This document shows positions 1-13,958 of a DNA stretch of 61,114 nucleotides, piece by piece. The notes beneath the pieces are model-generated. The model was not told the origin of the DNA. It searched no databases and saw nothing but the letters and a program-made list of their open reading frames with translations. The DNA lies in contig JAESIW010000138.1 of NCBI GenBank assembly GCA_016802295.1, positions 4,221,206-4,282,319 on the forward strand. Direction: 5' to 3'. Numbering within the stretch: the stretch's first letter is position 1; the number at the start of each line of letters is the position of its first letter. The stretch is from Brachionus rotundiformis. Lineage: Eukaryota > Rotifera > Eurotatoria > Ploima > Brachionidae. Position numbers and translations under genes: made by a program.

Positions 1-130
1 TAGAATTATTGAGAAAGTACAAAGACTAGCAACCAAACTAGTTCCTAGAATACTTCAGTTACAGAAATCACCTTTCCATTTCAGACATGATCCAAATATT
101 CAAGTTATTTGGATTTGGATCATGTGTAAA
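1..130 (+). mobile_element. 3' end of a LINE reverse transcriptase, relic
   Basis: From the first base the plus strand reads RIIEKVQRLATKLVPRILQL before drifting into unrelated codons. The motif IEKVQRxATKLVP is characteristic of the region after the reverse transcriptase domain in non-LTR retrotransposons. The fragment is truncated by the window edge, so its class and 5' extent cannot be judged. Confidence 0.55.
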
Positions 131-977
131 CATATAACTTTATTCTAGAAAACTTTAAAATATTAATAAATCTCTAATGAATAAATTGTATGAAACCTGA
201 TGAAATAATTTGTCTTTTATTAAGCTATTTCCATTAAATAACAAAAATTTATCCAAAAAAAATCTTACTATAGACAACATATTTTACATGTGTGTCCAAA
301 AATTGTTCTTTCAAAATTTTTAATTTTATTTTCCTTACCCAAATTGCTAAATTCTGGATTCACAAAAATGCTCCTTATTATTTGGAATATGCTTTCTACT
401 AAGAGTTTTATGGGATACCAAAGTTCTTTTAAGGATAAATAAACGATATTTTAATATGGTGGATTAAAGCTTAAAGTTTCTCTAATTAAAGTGATCTCAT
501 TTAAGTTCATAGTTAGTCAAATGATTATTTAAACAAAATTAGGTTGGTAAAGCATATACACAATAAACAACAAAACTTATAATAAAAATATAAATACTTA
601 ACTTTTTGTCATTTTGAAAAAAAAATTTATATTTAATTTTAAAGTAATTTTCAATATGAAAATTAAACTTTTTTAATTTAATTTTTTCAATACTGACTAA
701 ATATTTTCCTATTCCCCAGTTAATAATTAAATCAATTTATTTATTTTTGATAAATGTTCGTTTAATAATTAGGCTATTAATTTAGCAAGAGACTTGATTG
801 ATTTCAATATTCAAAGTTGACAATTTTAACAAACGATTATCTTATATAATTTATTATAAACTAGTCAATGTTAAATAAAATTTATTTTAAATATTTATAA
901 ATAGAAAATATAAAATATTATTTGGATTTTAAATCTTAATAAATTAGACTAAGTATAAAAATAAAATTCATACACAT
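131..977. other. AT-rich 3' flank of the ABCA gene, no gene seen
   Basis: No coding potential or long repeat was seen. The part next to the ABCA stop codon is its likely 3' UTR on the minus strand. AATAAA-like polyadenylation signals are plentiful at this base composition, so none can be singled out. Confidence 0.5.
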
Positions 978-3900
978 TCAGAGTTTTGTAATTTGAATCA
1001 CACCACCGTTGTTTACTTGTTCGTCAACTTTTGGCAATATATCAAGGCTGTTAACCACCTCTTCGTCCTCTTTGGTATCTAAATTATTATTTTGTTGATT
1101 AATATTATTGTTTGAATCAAGTTGGTCCAGCTCTTTGGAAGTATCGCTAAAATTATTGTCTTCCTGTGAATCATTTAGCTCGTTATTTAATTGCTCTATT
1201 TCCAACAAGTCATCCTCATTTTGAAGCTTGGCAAAATTGATAAAAACTTGATCAAGTGTTGTCTGACTGACAGAATAATCTTTAACATTTAAATTTTCTC
1301 TATTGAGTTCTATTTTGCCAAATATTGCTGATAGCTTGGTGTCATTAAACGGAAGAACATATTCATAAAGATTACGATGGGATTCTTGAATTTTGGATGA
1401 CGGAAATTTGGTCCGCATAAAATTATGGAGTTTTTGTGTGTCTGAATTGTGTTTTAATCGAATGGATAGCTTAAAACCATTGCCAAATTTTGTCTTTAGA
1501 TGCTGTGGACTTCCCAAGCATTTAAATTGTCCATTTACCATAATTACAAGTCTGGTGCACAATGCTTCACATTCTTCCATGCTATGACTGGTCAAAATAA
1601 CCAAACGATTTTCTTTAATTAAACTTATAATATCATTCCACAACAAGCGTCTGGCTTTGGCATCCATTCTTTAAAAAAAATTAATTTTTCTTAATCTAAT
1701 TCTTTGATTGATTTTACCCTGAGGTCGGTTCGTCTAAACATATTACACTCGGATTACCAACCAAAGCGATCGCAGTCGATAATTTTCTTTTATTTCCTCC
1801 AGAAAAATCTAAATTTAATCAATATAAAAATTAATAAATAAAACTTAATAAAATTATATTAATTAAATATTTGTCACATTAAAAAAAAAGCAATAGAACT
1901 ACATTTTTAAAAATATTATTAAAAATTTATTAATTTATTTCAAGAAAATATATTCATGATTTTATTTTTTTTTTGATTTTATTAATTCCTTAATTTTTTT
2001 TTCAAACTTATTTCTTTTCAATAGCAAAATAAAATTAATCTATTGATTTATTAGATCAATAAAGAGCTAAAAATTGACGAGAAATACCTCGTGATATCCG
2101 ATCTGCGAAGACTGTAAGACCAACTCTGTGCATGGCCCATTCACTAACTTGCTTTACATATTGTTCAGGTATGCCTCTTAGTCTGGCAAAGAATATGAGA
2201 TGCTCTCTAGCTGTCAGAAGTGGAAAAATGGCATCGGTTTGGGGACAATAGCCTATATTTTGATGAACTTTCTCTATCTGTCTAGATACACTATAATTAT
2301 TTACATATACATCGCCGCCACTAATTGGTATTTCACCAGTTATCATTTTAAAGCTGGTTGTTTTGCCTGCACCATTTACTCCAATAAGTCCAAAACATTC
2401 GCCTTTATTGAGACCAATGCATAAGTCCTTAACAGCCGTGTGCTTTTTGAATCGGTATTTTTTCCATTTTTTGTAAATTTTGGTCAAATTAACCAAACGA
2501 ACATAATCCTCATTTAGTTCAGTTTCTTTTTGTTTTTTGTCCAAATTCTTGTCTTTTTCCATCATTCTCCTGAGCTGCTTAAATCTTTTTTTTTTGGTGT
2601 ATTTTTGATTGTTTATATTGTCCAGTATTCTTTTTCTTTCAAAACGGACATCTTCATCTTCAGGCTCTGCATCTTCACCAATATTGAGCTTTTTCAAGTC
2701 TTGCACAGGTTTAAATCGAATGAAAAACTTGTACTGAATCAACAAGTTTAAGATGAAATACACACAACCTTGGACAGCTAGAGCTAGTAAATTTCTGCCC
2801 ACATTTTTAAACTCAAAAGGGTCATAGTCGCCTTTGAGCCCATAGTTTTTCTTCACCTCTGATACAGTATACAATTCAGCCATCTGAATAAAACCCTGAC
2901 CAAGACAGTAGTGCGGAAATAGAACAATAAAAATAGGCTTTAGGATTTTGTTTATTTCTTTTAGGTCTTGGTCATCATCGCTAAGCTGTGTCAGGACTGT
3001 TGTGGTCATGGTAGTAATAACTCCAATGAACACGTTTAAAGAAGAACTAATGACAAAGGCAGTGCTTGGTATTTTGAAGAGATAGTTTAATGGATACATC
3101 AGCGGAATACAAGCCCACCCGTAGAGCAACATTAATGCGACTAGACATGGTGCATTTTCTTGGGACATGTAAGCTTTTACGCCAAATATGGCAAATATTA
3201 CGACGCATAAAAGCGTCGGAATGATGTAATTTATTAAATCCCACATGAAATTACTAATCCAGTAAACATAAGGTCTGACTCCGCTCACAAATTGAAGTTG
3301 TTTTGAATTATTAGCTCTTTCTTCCAGAAGAAATACCAAAAAACTAGCCGGAATGAATGATAAAGCAAAGATAATACAGACAGCTACAAACAAATCAATC
3401 ATTATTCTTTGTTCTAGTTGTTCGATGAATTGAAGTCTTGTAAAGCTCATCGGGTGATTGGTAGCAACTATTCCATGTTCAGTGGGGTCTATGCTTTTAT
3501 TAGCTAATTTACTTCTCATTAAAGCGTTGTTTAAGACATTCAGATAGGCTACATTGGCATCGTAGCCTTTGGTATTGTACCATAATTTGACATTATTGTT
3601 CGATGCAAGACTATTTGAAGTGAATAAAGCAGTTTGATTTTCTCTAGGAGATAATGCGTTGTTTAAACGAATTAAATTGTTGAATAATGAAGCTATTTGG
3701 TTTGAATTTAAGCCCAATCGAGGAACTAAAAATTCATAGCCTCCATAGCGTCTTTTAAATATGTCTTTCCTCAATTCTGTCTTTATCAGCCAGTCAGACA
3801 CATTTCTTCCTGATAGGTCGTAAACAATGTCCTTGGTCTTAAGTTTGTAGTAATCCCTATAAAATATATCTCCGCCAGCAGAGGCGGGACATTCTGGAAA

Positions 3901-6900
3901 CCCTTGTGAACAATCGCATTCCTTTGAGCGCTTTGTATAAGTATAGTTTGTTGACAAAAGCTCATTGATAAATGAATAATTAGGTGTAGAGTTTTTATGT
4001 GTTTGGTAATCATTAAAGTTTTCACATTCCAATTCTTGCCCAGCGTTGTTGTTTGGGTTTACTGCCGTTGTGGTAATTTTTATTCTGTATCCTTTCATGC
4101 ATCTATTACCGAGACCTTTAAAAATATTTCAATTAAAATTAATGATCTAATTAAATCAAATTAAATTGCTTATCTTAATTTGAATATTTATCATTTTAAA
4201 TTGAGCTATGTTTAAGTTATTAGATCATCATTAAAAACAAAGCTTTTATCTTAATTTTTTTGGAAATTTTAGCTTTTTTATATCCTTAATCCACCACCAA
4301 AGTCTTTTTCTTTTAGTTTAAAGCATTATAATATCTTTTAATTGACTAATTAAAACTTTTTTGAAAAACCTGATTTTTACCTGATGGTATTTTAAAGCGT
4401 TAAGTGTCTGGATTCTTGTTAAAGCGAAGAGTGTCTCTGCTAGACTCCTACCATCATGGAAATCAAAAAGCTACAGCAAGGAAACAAAACTTAAACTATA
4501 TAACAGTGTAGTAAAAGCAACATTGATGTACGGAAGTGAATGTTGGGGAATGAGTGAATCTGACAGAAAAAGCCTTAACACCTTCCACACTGGAAGCCTG
4601 CGGAGGATTCTCGGGGTACACTGGCCTGAGACACTGTCGAATGCTGACCTATACAGAATGACAAAATCAGAGCCATTTAGTCAATGCATCAAGAACAAAA
4701 GGCTTCGATGGCTCGTACATGTACTTAGAATGAAAGATACACGGATACCAAAAAGGGCCCTTCAATGGACACCGCAAGGGCGACGTAAGGTAGGACGACC
4801 AGCATTAAAATGGAGGTAAAAAATCACGAAAGAGCTCACCGAAATGGGAATGACATGGGGAGAAGCAAGGGTGAAAGCAAAAGATCGACTTGAGTGGAAA
4901 TCAAAAGTAATGACCTTATGCTCCACAAGGAGTGAATAAGGAAAAAAAAAAAGTATCTGGATTAAATTTTTGGAAGTTGACCAAAAATTATAATTAGTAA
5001 TTAATTAAAAATAGCATGGCCTTAATGATCGGACCAACAGCAATGCCGAAACGATTTCATGAACGCTAGGGCTGGTCCTGTTTTTTTTCGCGATCATTTA
5101 GGCCATGCTATTTTTAATTAATTCACTGCAGATCACCATAAAGATGGTATTTGCCAAAAGTATTGATAATTAAGTCAAAATGTTTAACCAAAAGGTTTTG
5201 TAAAATTTGGTACAGCAGTACAAAGCAAACCATTACAAATCGTGTAACTTTTTTTCCTTAAAGTTAAAAACTGGTCTTTCAATTGCAACATGGTAGAGCA
5301 TTTTTTTACAACATTCTTTGGATGACTGTGCAAATTTTGAAGATGTTCAATTTACTTTTTTTGAGCGAAGTAAAATTACTTTACCATGTTGCATTTACAG
5401 AACCATTTTTTAATTATTGTTCAACAGTAACAAATTTCTCTAACCCAAATAATATAACTAATGTTTTTAATGGATTATTGATGATAAATCTAATATCACC
5501 TTATCACATCAGACCATCAATAACAATGGCATTTTTTTATCAAAATTTTAATATTTAGAATAAAATTTGGTTTTTAAAACTGTTGATTCATATGATAAAG
5601 GAATAATTTTATCTAGAGGACAGCTCCAACCCCTTATTATCTAGTCATTATTTCCAAGTTTCCTATTAACAATTATTAATTGATAAATGTATTTCACCAT
5701 TAACAAAAATAGATATATTCTCTATTTTTACTTACCAGGATTGTTCATCAAAGCCTGAACAATTTTATTCACTTGCTCGATATTGGATTGAGCATTTGGA
5801 TCAACTACCACATTGGTTCCATTAACTGGACTATAGAAAGTCTTATCATATTCAAAAGAAGAACTTCGGCTGAGAAATACGAGGTTTGGAGTCGGATAGT
5901 ACCATGGATGAAGTTCTAGTGGAGGTCGATCCGACGGCTTGGGAGTCAGAGTTGCCACAAGTAACGCCAGACAAACAAACACAACAGGAAGAACTATTTC
6001 AGCAAGAAATCCTTTTATATTTCTTTTGACTCTGTGAAAACGCTTTATTAAAAGTGCATAAAATTGTTGTAGAGATACCAAAAATGAACTTTCCACTCTT
6101 TTTTTGGTATATTCTGAATATTTTTCCAAAATTTCCGGATTCAATGTCTGATTGGCTTTATCAGCTGATTTAAACAATGAAAATGTGCCAATTTTCTTTC
6201 TTATTCTACTAAAATTTATGCCACAGAATTTTTTCTCTTTATCAAATGTATTTGATTTGGGCTCCTTGGCCAATTTAATAAAAATTTCTTCCAAAGTAGT
6301 ATCAGATATACCGATGCTATCTATTCCTAAAGTGTCCATATTTGATTCCACTTGTTGAAAAAATTTCTCATAATTTTTGGTAAATTCTGATTTATTTGAA
6401 ATAGAAAATGTCATTTCGGAACCAATGTTCTCCACCAAAATGGCATTGTGGATTCTGCTTTTGACAAATTCTGTTAAGTTTATATCCTGTGTTGTCTCTA
6501 ATGATCGTAATAGAATTTTCTCTTTTTCTAATTGTTCTGTTTCAAAATTGTCCAAATCAATTTCTTCATTATCTTCAAGAATGCCATTTGATGAACGTCT
6601 TGTCTGATTCGGACTCGGATCTGTGTTAAAACTGTACAGCGATCTAGCTCCCGAATCAGATGATTCACCCGAACCAGTTCTAGAACCGTTTGGCACCAAT
6701 AAATTATCTTCATTTGCCAAATTTTTTTTAGCAAATGTTAAGTAGTAGCCTTTGCCGAATTTTTGTTTCAAAAAGTAAGAAGTTCCATGAGCAATAAGTC
6801 TACCATTTGATATAATAGCAATTCTGTCCCCTAGCACGTCTGCTTCATCCATGTGGTGAGTGGAAATTATAATTGTTCTTCCCTCGCGATATTTGAACAG

Positions 6901-9900
6901 CAGGTCCCAGATGCTGCGTCTTCCAGATGGATCAACTCCTGCGGAAGGCTCGTCTAAAATGACAGTCTTTGAGCCGCCTACAAATGCCACTGCTACTGAA
7001 AGCTTTCGTTGCATGCCACCAGATAAATTTTTGGAGTACTCGTTTCTTTTAGGCCTCAAGCCAGTGTCGTCTAGCATTTTTTCCATCTCTTTTTCAGTCG
7101 ATTTTCGATCCAACCCTTTGAGTCTGGCAAAGAACCATAAATGCTCTTTGACAGTCAAGTGAGGAAAGAGAACATTGTGCTGCGGAACGAATCCGAGTGA
7201 CTTACGAATTGAATCCATTGATTCAGTAATGTCCGAACCATCGATTAGAGCAGTGCCAGAAGTTGGTGAATATAGCCCGGTTAGAAGATGCATGGTTGTA
7301 CTTTTTCCGGCTCCATTGTGGCCGAGAAAAGCTGAAATTTCATTTTGGTAAAACTTTACCGACAGTCCTTTGAGTGCATGATTGTTTCCACGAGAATAAA
7401 CTTTGTGCAATTTGTCGATTTCGATTCCAGTTTTTGCTTCATCATCAACCAATTCAACTGAATTCTCTAGCAATTTTTTAATTTTATCATCTTTAAAACT
7501 TTCCTCTTCCATTTTGATAATTTTAGCCTTTTTTTTGGCTTTTAAAAAAGTCAATTTTTCTGTCAATTTGTCTACCAATTTTGATAATTTGGAGGGCTTT
7601 CTTTTTTTCTTAGATTCTCCACACCAGTAAGACGGCTGCACAGGAAAATACCACTTTCTAGCCACACCGAACTCTCCGGGAGCTACTCCTTCAATATACC
7701 ATGTCAATAGCATGTAAATTAGAGCGTCCATCAATAAAATTAGACATAGATAATTCATGTTAAATGGGTCTTCATTTGAATAGGGCGTTTGGTAAAAATT
7801 TTCCCAATTTACACCAATATTCTGTTTCTCAAAAGCAGCAATTATTTCACAACCGTAACTGAAAGCTACCGTGCTCGATAAGCTTGCAAGAAATTTCTGC
7901 CATGGTAAAATCACATCTGAATAATTGACCAAAACAGTGTAAGGTAGATAGAGAAGAAAATAAATAATTCCAGCAACAACTGATGCTAGATTAGCTTGAT
8001 TAAAGAATACACTGATAAGAAAACATTGGGTTATGGTTGCTATGGTAAAGCATATAAAAAATACTAAAAGTGCACCAAAGTCACTATTCGGAAGGATATC
8101 ACCAAATTTGAGAACAATGCACAAAATGAGCACAATAAAAAACATTATGGAAAACGATATGATGAACCAAGATATCCAATGTATACCATTTGAAAGACTC
8201 ATCACTCTCATGAATTCTTTTAGTCGTTTCTCTTTTTCGTATACAATGTCTTTGACAAGCATAGAGACTGTATATATCCATGCCAAGACCATAAAGAGCG
8301 GCAAAGTTCTAGAAATGGCATTTAAGAATTTGTCATTAATGTAGCATGGATAAGGTGTCATTTGGCCAATAATGCCCATCTCTTGCTTCTCTCCTGTCTT
8401 CATTTCCACAATAGCTTTTTCGACCATATCTTGTAAATAGATGAATCCATAGGTAAAATAAGCATTGCATCCGAGACAATTACTAGGACCATAATAGTAA
8501 AGTTTGTCTTGGGTATATGAAGTGTCATGGGTGAGCGAGGCACTCATTCTGATCTTGTATTTGACTAATTTTGGCAATTGGGAATTTATTTCCGCACTTT
8601 CGAACACCAAACCTGCCCAAAACGATTCTTTGTCAATTAGTTTTATTCCAGTATCGACAAGCTCTTGCTCATTGGCAAAGCCTTCAAATTTGTTCAACTC
8701 AATGCATTGTAAAGAATTTCTTATGAAGTAAAGCAAAGCGGTGGTAAAATTGACCTGTGACACAGTGTTAGAAAGACTAATATTTACTAAATTAAATATT
8801 AGATTTGTTTGGTTTTTTGGTAATTGATCAAGTTGATTTAATATTTGGTCACCTAAGTCAGCTGTATTTCCAATAATTCTAACAATTCCATCCATTTGGG
8901 ATAAAGTTTGATTAATTTTTTTTACCAATTCTCTGTAGACTGGGGTATTTGGTGAATACAGAACTTTTCCAAGGAACATTGGCTTTATTTGTCTGAATAA
9001 AATTTGAGTACCTTCCGAAATACCATTTATTATTGTGTAAATAGACTGACAAAAGCAGGATTTAGTTGTTGAATTGACTAAAAACTGAGTTGATGGGTCC
9101 AAATCAGCCTCAGTTCGATTGACTGGACATTTTTTTGGATCAATGCGGTTCAAATTATTGAATCTATTCAAGAGCTCGGTAGCAAAATCCAAATCATTTG
9201 TTGTATTTAAATTGTCAAAGTTTAAATTTGAATTATTGGTTTGCGAACGAGGTATGCCTGTCTTTAGCATTTCGTCATATCTGTCACCACTTGGCAAAAA
9301 CAAATTTGAATCTTTATTGGCAAATATGTCGTTGAGTGTGTTTGTACTCATTGAGCCAAAATCAAGCGACTGAATTATCGAGAATATACTCAATTTGGAA
9401 TATCCACATATTAAACTTTAAAAGAATAGATAAATATTACAACTGATTTTTTTTATAAAAATAAATTAGGAAATTAGAAATTGAATGAATATTTGACAAC
9501 CTTGAAATCATAAAACTAATAAATAGTACAAATAAACTTAATTTTATCTTAATTTAATAATTCAATTTTATTAAAAATGTGGGGAATTGACTGTTTTTAA
9601 AAAAATTATATAAATTTTACTCAATAAAACAATGCTATAATGATTTTATGTTTCTTATAAAAGACTAATGTTCATTAATTAGAATAGAATAAAATTCTTT
9701 GAATTATTTATTTGAAATATAGTTAGGGAACGGAACTTAGTCTTTCTTTACAGTCCAATTTACAAAATTGCTCAATAATATTTTGTTTACTTGAAAGAGA
9801 TAATTCATATGCTAAAAATAGTAAACCATTTTGTTTTTTTCAAGAAGCTAATTATTGTCAAAATGCTTTAGATGGTAATGGTAAGACCTCATCTAGAGTT

Positions 9901-11690
9901 TGCCATTAGCTCATTGTCCATTTCTTGAGAAAGGATATTTGGAACAAACTCCCTGATTATATTAAAAACTTGAAAAATAACCTTAGCTTAGGAGTCAGTC
10001 GAATTTACTGCCACAGTTTATGGCCCTTCCAAAGAGTCACAGAATTTTAATACCACTACTTATTAAAAATTATTTCTACTATTTAATATAATTTTTTATT
10101 AAATTGTGTTTTTTCTAAATATTCAAAAAAAGTTTATCTACCAATACAATATTTCTTTTTTTACAAAAAAATTTCAATAAAATATTTTTCAATTTTACCT
10201 GAAACCTGAATAAAAGTGTTTACAATTATTAGAATTTTTTAATTGAAAAATAATTTTAATAAAGTATTAGTAAAATTTGTTCATTTCTGCCTCTAAAACA
10301 AGATTAAAATTTTGATAATTTTATTCTACTAAGTCTATTAACTTAATTTAAGACTTAAAATAATTAGAAATTAATTTTTACTAGTTTAATTAAGTGCTTT
10401 TTAAAAAAAATCTGTTCAATTTTTTAACTCTAGTTTAGCTATTCGAAACGATAAAAAAGGAAGTTTTCACTTTATCCTTCCTTGGAAATGATTTTTCGTT
10501 GCCAAGTAAGCAAATAATTTCAACTTACGTTGATATATCAGCTTGGGTAAAATTGTTTATAACATCCTGGAATGAGCCGAATTGAAAGTTGTTTGCCAAT
10601 TCTGAATTGGCAAATTCGTTGGTCAAATTAATGTAAGCCAAAGCAGCGCCAGACAGCTGAATAAAAAACTGCGGGTTGCTCAAATTTGTTTGCTCATAGA
10701 CCAAGCGCTTTATCTTTCCAATATCCAAATAGGTGCTTATTTGAATAAACAGGCCGGTAATTTCCTCATCACTCAGAGCACATAAGGTTTCTTTCAAGTA
10801 CTGGCCACTTTCCTCATTGAGCAAATAGTCCGAGCCATTGCAAGCTTTGGACCTGATCCACTTTGGATCGTCAACCCGGTTGCTGGCTCGATTCAGCTCG
10901 GCTTGATCCAAGTCTGGTCCATAAAAAAAATTAATAAACGGTGCTAGCTGATTTGTTTGATCGAAGTTAAGTAAAGGTATAGGCTCAGTGGCATCTTTTG
11001 AGTAATTACTATACAAATAGTTGTAATTTGGCGTAGAGTTTAAAATCTTATATACAACTGTTTCGTTTAAAACACTCGGGTACAACGAAGACGCGTTGAG
11101 CACAGACTTGAATTGTTGGTCAGTGATCCATAAAGAGCTGCTCAAATTGAGCTGACTGGTTATTTGAGCGGATTGGGAGCGAATTGCAAGAGAGCTGTTG
11201 ACCAAATTGGCTAAAATGAGAGCATTTTGCACCACTTGGGGCCGGTTTAAAAACTCAAGGGTGCCTGAGGTCAAATTTATCAGCTGGGTCAATTCAATGC
11301 TTTGATTCGAGCTCTGAGGGGTTAAGTAACAGGAATGGTTCAGGTTGCATATGAGTCCTTGGATGAATGGCAATAGACCCGCTGAAGGAAGTGCTCGCTC
11401 GACAAAGTGGCCTTAAAAATTCAAATTTAAAATTTATTTGGGCTTAAATTTGAAGGGGCTAACAATTGGGCTCATTGAACCTGAGACCCCGCGTTCTGAC
11501 CCACATCAGGATCAGAAACAGAAACAGTGGCCATAATATCTCTATCAGCAGTCGAAGCTTTGGAAAAAAATTAAAATAATTTAAACAAATTTTGAAAATA
11601 ATTTAGTTAATTTACCTTTTTGCGTGATCTGAGCACATAATTTTTCCATAAGAGCAAATAGAGTTGCCTGAATGTGTCCAATATTATCAT
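978..11690 (-). CDS. ABCA-type full ABC transporter (ABCA1/ABCA4/ABCA7 group), 7 exons, 2504 aa
   Basis: ATP-driven lipid exporter/flippase of the plasma or internal membranes. Exons, all phase-consistent: 11616-11690, 11464-11557, 10529-11411, 5736-9388, 2088-4115, 1718-1808, 978-1668. The N-terminus MIILDTFRQLYLLLWKNY plus a membrane segment (about residues 26-45) is typical of the family. A large glycosylation-site-rich extracellular domain follows, then a membrane block. NBD1 has Walker A GHNGAGKST (about 1040), signature LSGGMQRKLS (about 1139) and ILDEPSAGVDP. A second extracellular domain and membrane block come next. NBD2 has GVNGAGKTT (about 2147), FSGGNKRKLS (about 2246) and CLDEPTSGMDAKARR. 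The C-terminal VFINFA motif (about 2416) matches the VFVNFA motif that ABCA1 needs for lipid efflux. The acidic Asn/Gln-rich tail lacks an obvious PDZ-binding end. At 2504 aa it is slightly longer than human ABCA1 (about 2260). The ABCA1 versus ABCA4 or ABCA7 assignment is not settled. Confidence 0.93.
4415..4951 (+). mobile_element. 5'-truncated LINE copy in ABCA intron 4
   Basis: The plus strand encodes the C-terminal part of a non-LTR retrotransposon polymerase: RLLPSWKSKSYSKETKLKLY, then YGSECWGMSESDRK, RRILGVHWPETLSNADLYRMT and a tail with GRRKVGRPALKWR. The frame stops at 4819 and then continues with related codons to an A-rich tail at 4941-4952. It is flanked by near-identical 12-mers, AGTGTCTGGATT (4403-4414) and AGTATCTGGATT (4952-4963). 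These look like target-site duplications and make a recent retrotransposition with 5' truncation likely. It lies antisense to the host gene. Confidence 0.85.
4999..5123. mobile_element. 125-bp foldback element (MITE-like) in ABCA intron 4
   Basis: The left arm 4999-5030 and right arm 5092-5123 are 32-bp inverted repeats with one mismatch. They are built around AAAAATAGCATGGCCT / AGGCCATGCTATTTTT, and pairing extends inward (GGACCA / TGGTCC). There is no coding capacity. It could be a miniature inverted-repeat transposon or a stable hairpin. Confidence 0.7.
5275..5405. repeat. Short element with ~25-bp imperfect inverted ends
   Basis: TGCAACATGGTA near 5286 and TACCATGTTGCA near 5382 form a perfect 12-bp inverted pair, and similarity extends outwards (GGTCTTTCAAT versus GGTTCTGTAAA). 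An open frame through it on plus has no family resemblance and is taken as chance. A small MITE is possible. Confidence 0.4.
9840..10040 (+). mobile_element. LINE C-terminal fragment in ABCA intron 3
   Basis: The plus strand reads FLRKDIWNKLPDYIKNLKN, the WNKLPxxIKN motif found near the C-terminus of many LINE polymerases. Flanking codons are degenerate. The rest of this 1.1-kb intron (9389-10528) shows nothing else recognisable. Confidence 0.5.
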
Positions 11691-13958
11691 TTGTGTTTTG
11701 TTTTATATCAAAGAAATAAAATATCGAGAAAAAAAATTATGAAATATTTTTCATGGTTCACATATATCTATCTATTAATTGATAAAATTTCTGTTTGTCA
11801 TTGGTATAAAATAATTTAATATGAAAAAATAAGAAATCACTCAATTGTGAAAATAAATTATGTAAGAAAAATTTTAAATTTATTAACTGGAAAAGTATTC
11901 AGAGTTACAGAAATTAGATAATTTAATGTAACCATCTTTTTAATTTTTAAATTAATCTTAATAGGTTTACTTGTTTTACAGTCTACCATTTTATGTGAAA
12001 ATAAAGCTCAAGTGCTTCTCAAGTTATCCGTCTATTTGGGTAAATTATTTGACTATCAAATATCAAATTATCTATACAAAAAGCAAACAGGGTCTAATTA
12101 AGGTCATTAGACTCCAATCCAAACATAAACACTTTACCAAACTGCTTCTTCTTGGTCTAAAAAATTCTCAAAATTTAAAAATTTAAATGTTTCTTGATTA
12201 TGTCATATTTTTAATATGCATGTGTAGCTACTTATGGTAACCAAGCTTTAAGACCTTGCTTCCAAATAAGTTACATAATTACACTGAAAATAATGATTCG
12301 ACAATTTTTTAGATTTTTAAATGCACCAAAATCAATAGTTGTTTAAATTATGCAAAAAATGTACAAGTGACGAAAATGAAATTAAAATTTTAATATTGGC
12401 ACTAATTGTTTTGTTTGTGGCCATGGATAATTATGAAATTAAAAAAGCTGTTATTTAAACTTTAAATAAAATTTCTCAAACATTAACTGTTTTAATTAAA
12501 AAAGGAAATTAAAAAATTTAAATACTAAAAAATCAATTTAAAAAAAATGAATTAATTAAATAATGTAAAAAGACACTGAGTCTGACATAAGGCACTTGGC
12601 CTTAATGGTTAAATTTTAGATTGTGATCTATGATTTGGAGATTAGGCTTGAATAAATGCACTACCTAATTAGAGTAAACAAAACGCGTTTATCTTTTTGT
12701 TTAAATATAGACAAAAGTTTACAAGATTTGAATTCTTAGACTAGACCTTGATTATGTGTCGAAGTGGCGAAATATAAATATAAAGGTTTGTTTAACAAAG
12801 AAAAAATTCCGTTCACGTGAACAAATTTTAGAAAATCTAATTTATCCATTTTCCTTAAATGAAAAATAAATTGTTTATTTTGAGTCGAAAATATAGAATT
12901 TTTTATTTTCTAGTCTTTTAAAAATAATATTTTATATGAGAAAAAAAAATTTGAATTATTAGGTAATATTTCTTTATTCGAATTCTACCAACGTCACTAC
13001 AAAGCAATTATTAACTTTAATTTTAATTTTGACTATCTATGAAAAAATTTAATTGTTGGAAAATTTTCAACTTTGTTGAATTAATGACAAAATTGCTTTA
13101 TTAACATTAAGCTAAAATAATATTTAAAAATTATTAACACTGTTCAATTTTGCTTACTGAACTCATTAAGTTTAAAAATTACCGAGTGTAGTGCAATGGC
13201 TTAATAATATTATTTTTTCTCTTAAAGTCATATCAAGTAAAAAGTTAACCTAACATGAGATAATAAACTTACATTTAATTACTTTAGGTAAAATTGAGGT
13301 AAATTTTTCTATTACTCTTTTCTCCTGAAAAAGGTAATCAGCTTTTATAGCTAAACTTGGAAAAGAAATTGCAAGACTAACACAATGCTTTATGAAATTT
13401 TCACATTCATAAAGAGAAAAATTATTTATTTTTAAATAAAAATGACTAAATGTTAAGTTTTTGCCAATATTCAAAAGCAGTAAATACATTCATTGAAATG
13501 TTTGCCAAAACACTCTTTCATTTAAATCGAAAAAAAATTTGGAAAGCAATTAAACAAGAATTGGACAAATTTTGGATAAAATACCAAATAAAATTTATCT
13601 TTATTTGAATTATTTCAAATATTAATCAAAAACTAATTTATTTTGAGAATTTTTTTAAAAAATTTAACTATTTTTAATTTCAAATCAAACTTCATTTAAA
13701 AAAAATAAGCCCTCTTCCACTGCTAAATGTTATTTTTAGAATAGATAAAATCAAATTAAAAATTTTCTTTTAACCAAAGACAAATATTTATATACCAAAT
13801 ACCATACTTATGCATACACTCGATTTGAAAAAAAATTCACCAAACTAAAAGCTTTAAATGCATCTTATTACAAGTCAAGGTAGCTATTGCTTGTTGAGGA
13901 ACTCGTATAAAAGTTTTCACGTTTAATTTTTAATAAAAAAGAGAATATTTACTGAAAA
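11691..13958. other. Intergenic, AT-rich
   Basis: This is the promoter-side flank of the ABCA gene (minus) and of eEF1B (plus). Short open frames at 11971-12186 (plus) and 13250-13489 (minus) have AT-driven composition and no recognisable motif; the second ends at a GTAAGT, so it was considered and not called. No RNA gene was recognised. Confidence 0.4.
13906..13913 (+). promoter_or_regulatory. Candidate TATA box of eEF1B
   Basis: TATAAAAG lies 53 bp before the eEF1B start codon, in a locally less AT-rich stretch (AACTCGTATAAAAG). That would put transcription start about 20-25 bases before the ATG. The motif is plausible but untested. Confidence 0.45.

Noticed and set aside
5283..5558. Plus-strand 91-codon frame in ABCA intron 4
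   Set aside because: It begins inside an inverted repeat, has no family motif, and codes mostly hydrophobic residues expected from AT-rich DNA.
13250..13489. Minus-strand 79-codon frame ending near GTAAGT
   Set aside because: AT-driven composition, no upstream or downstream partner exon, no motif.
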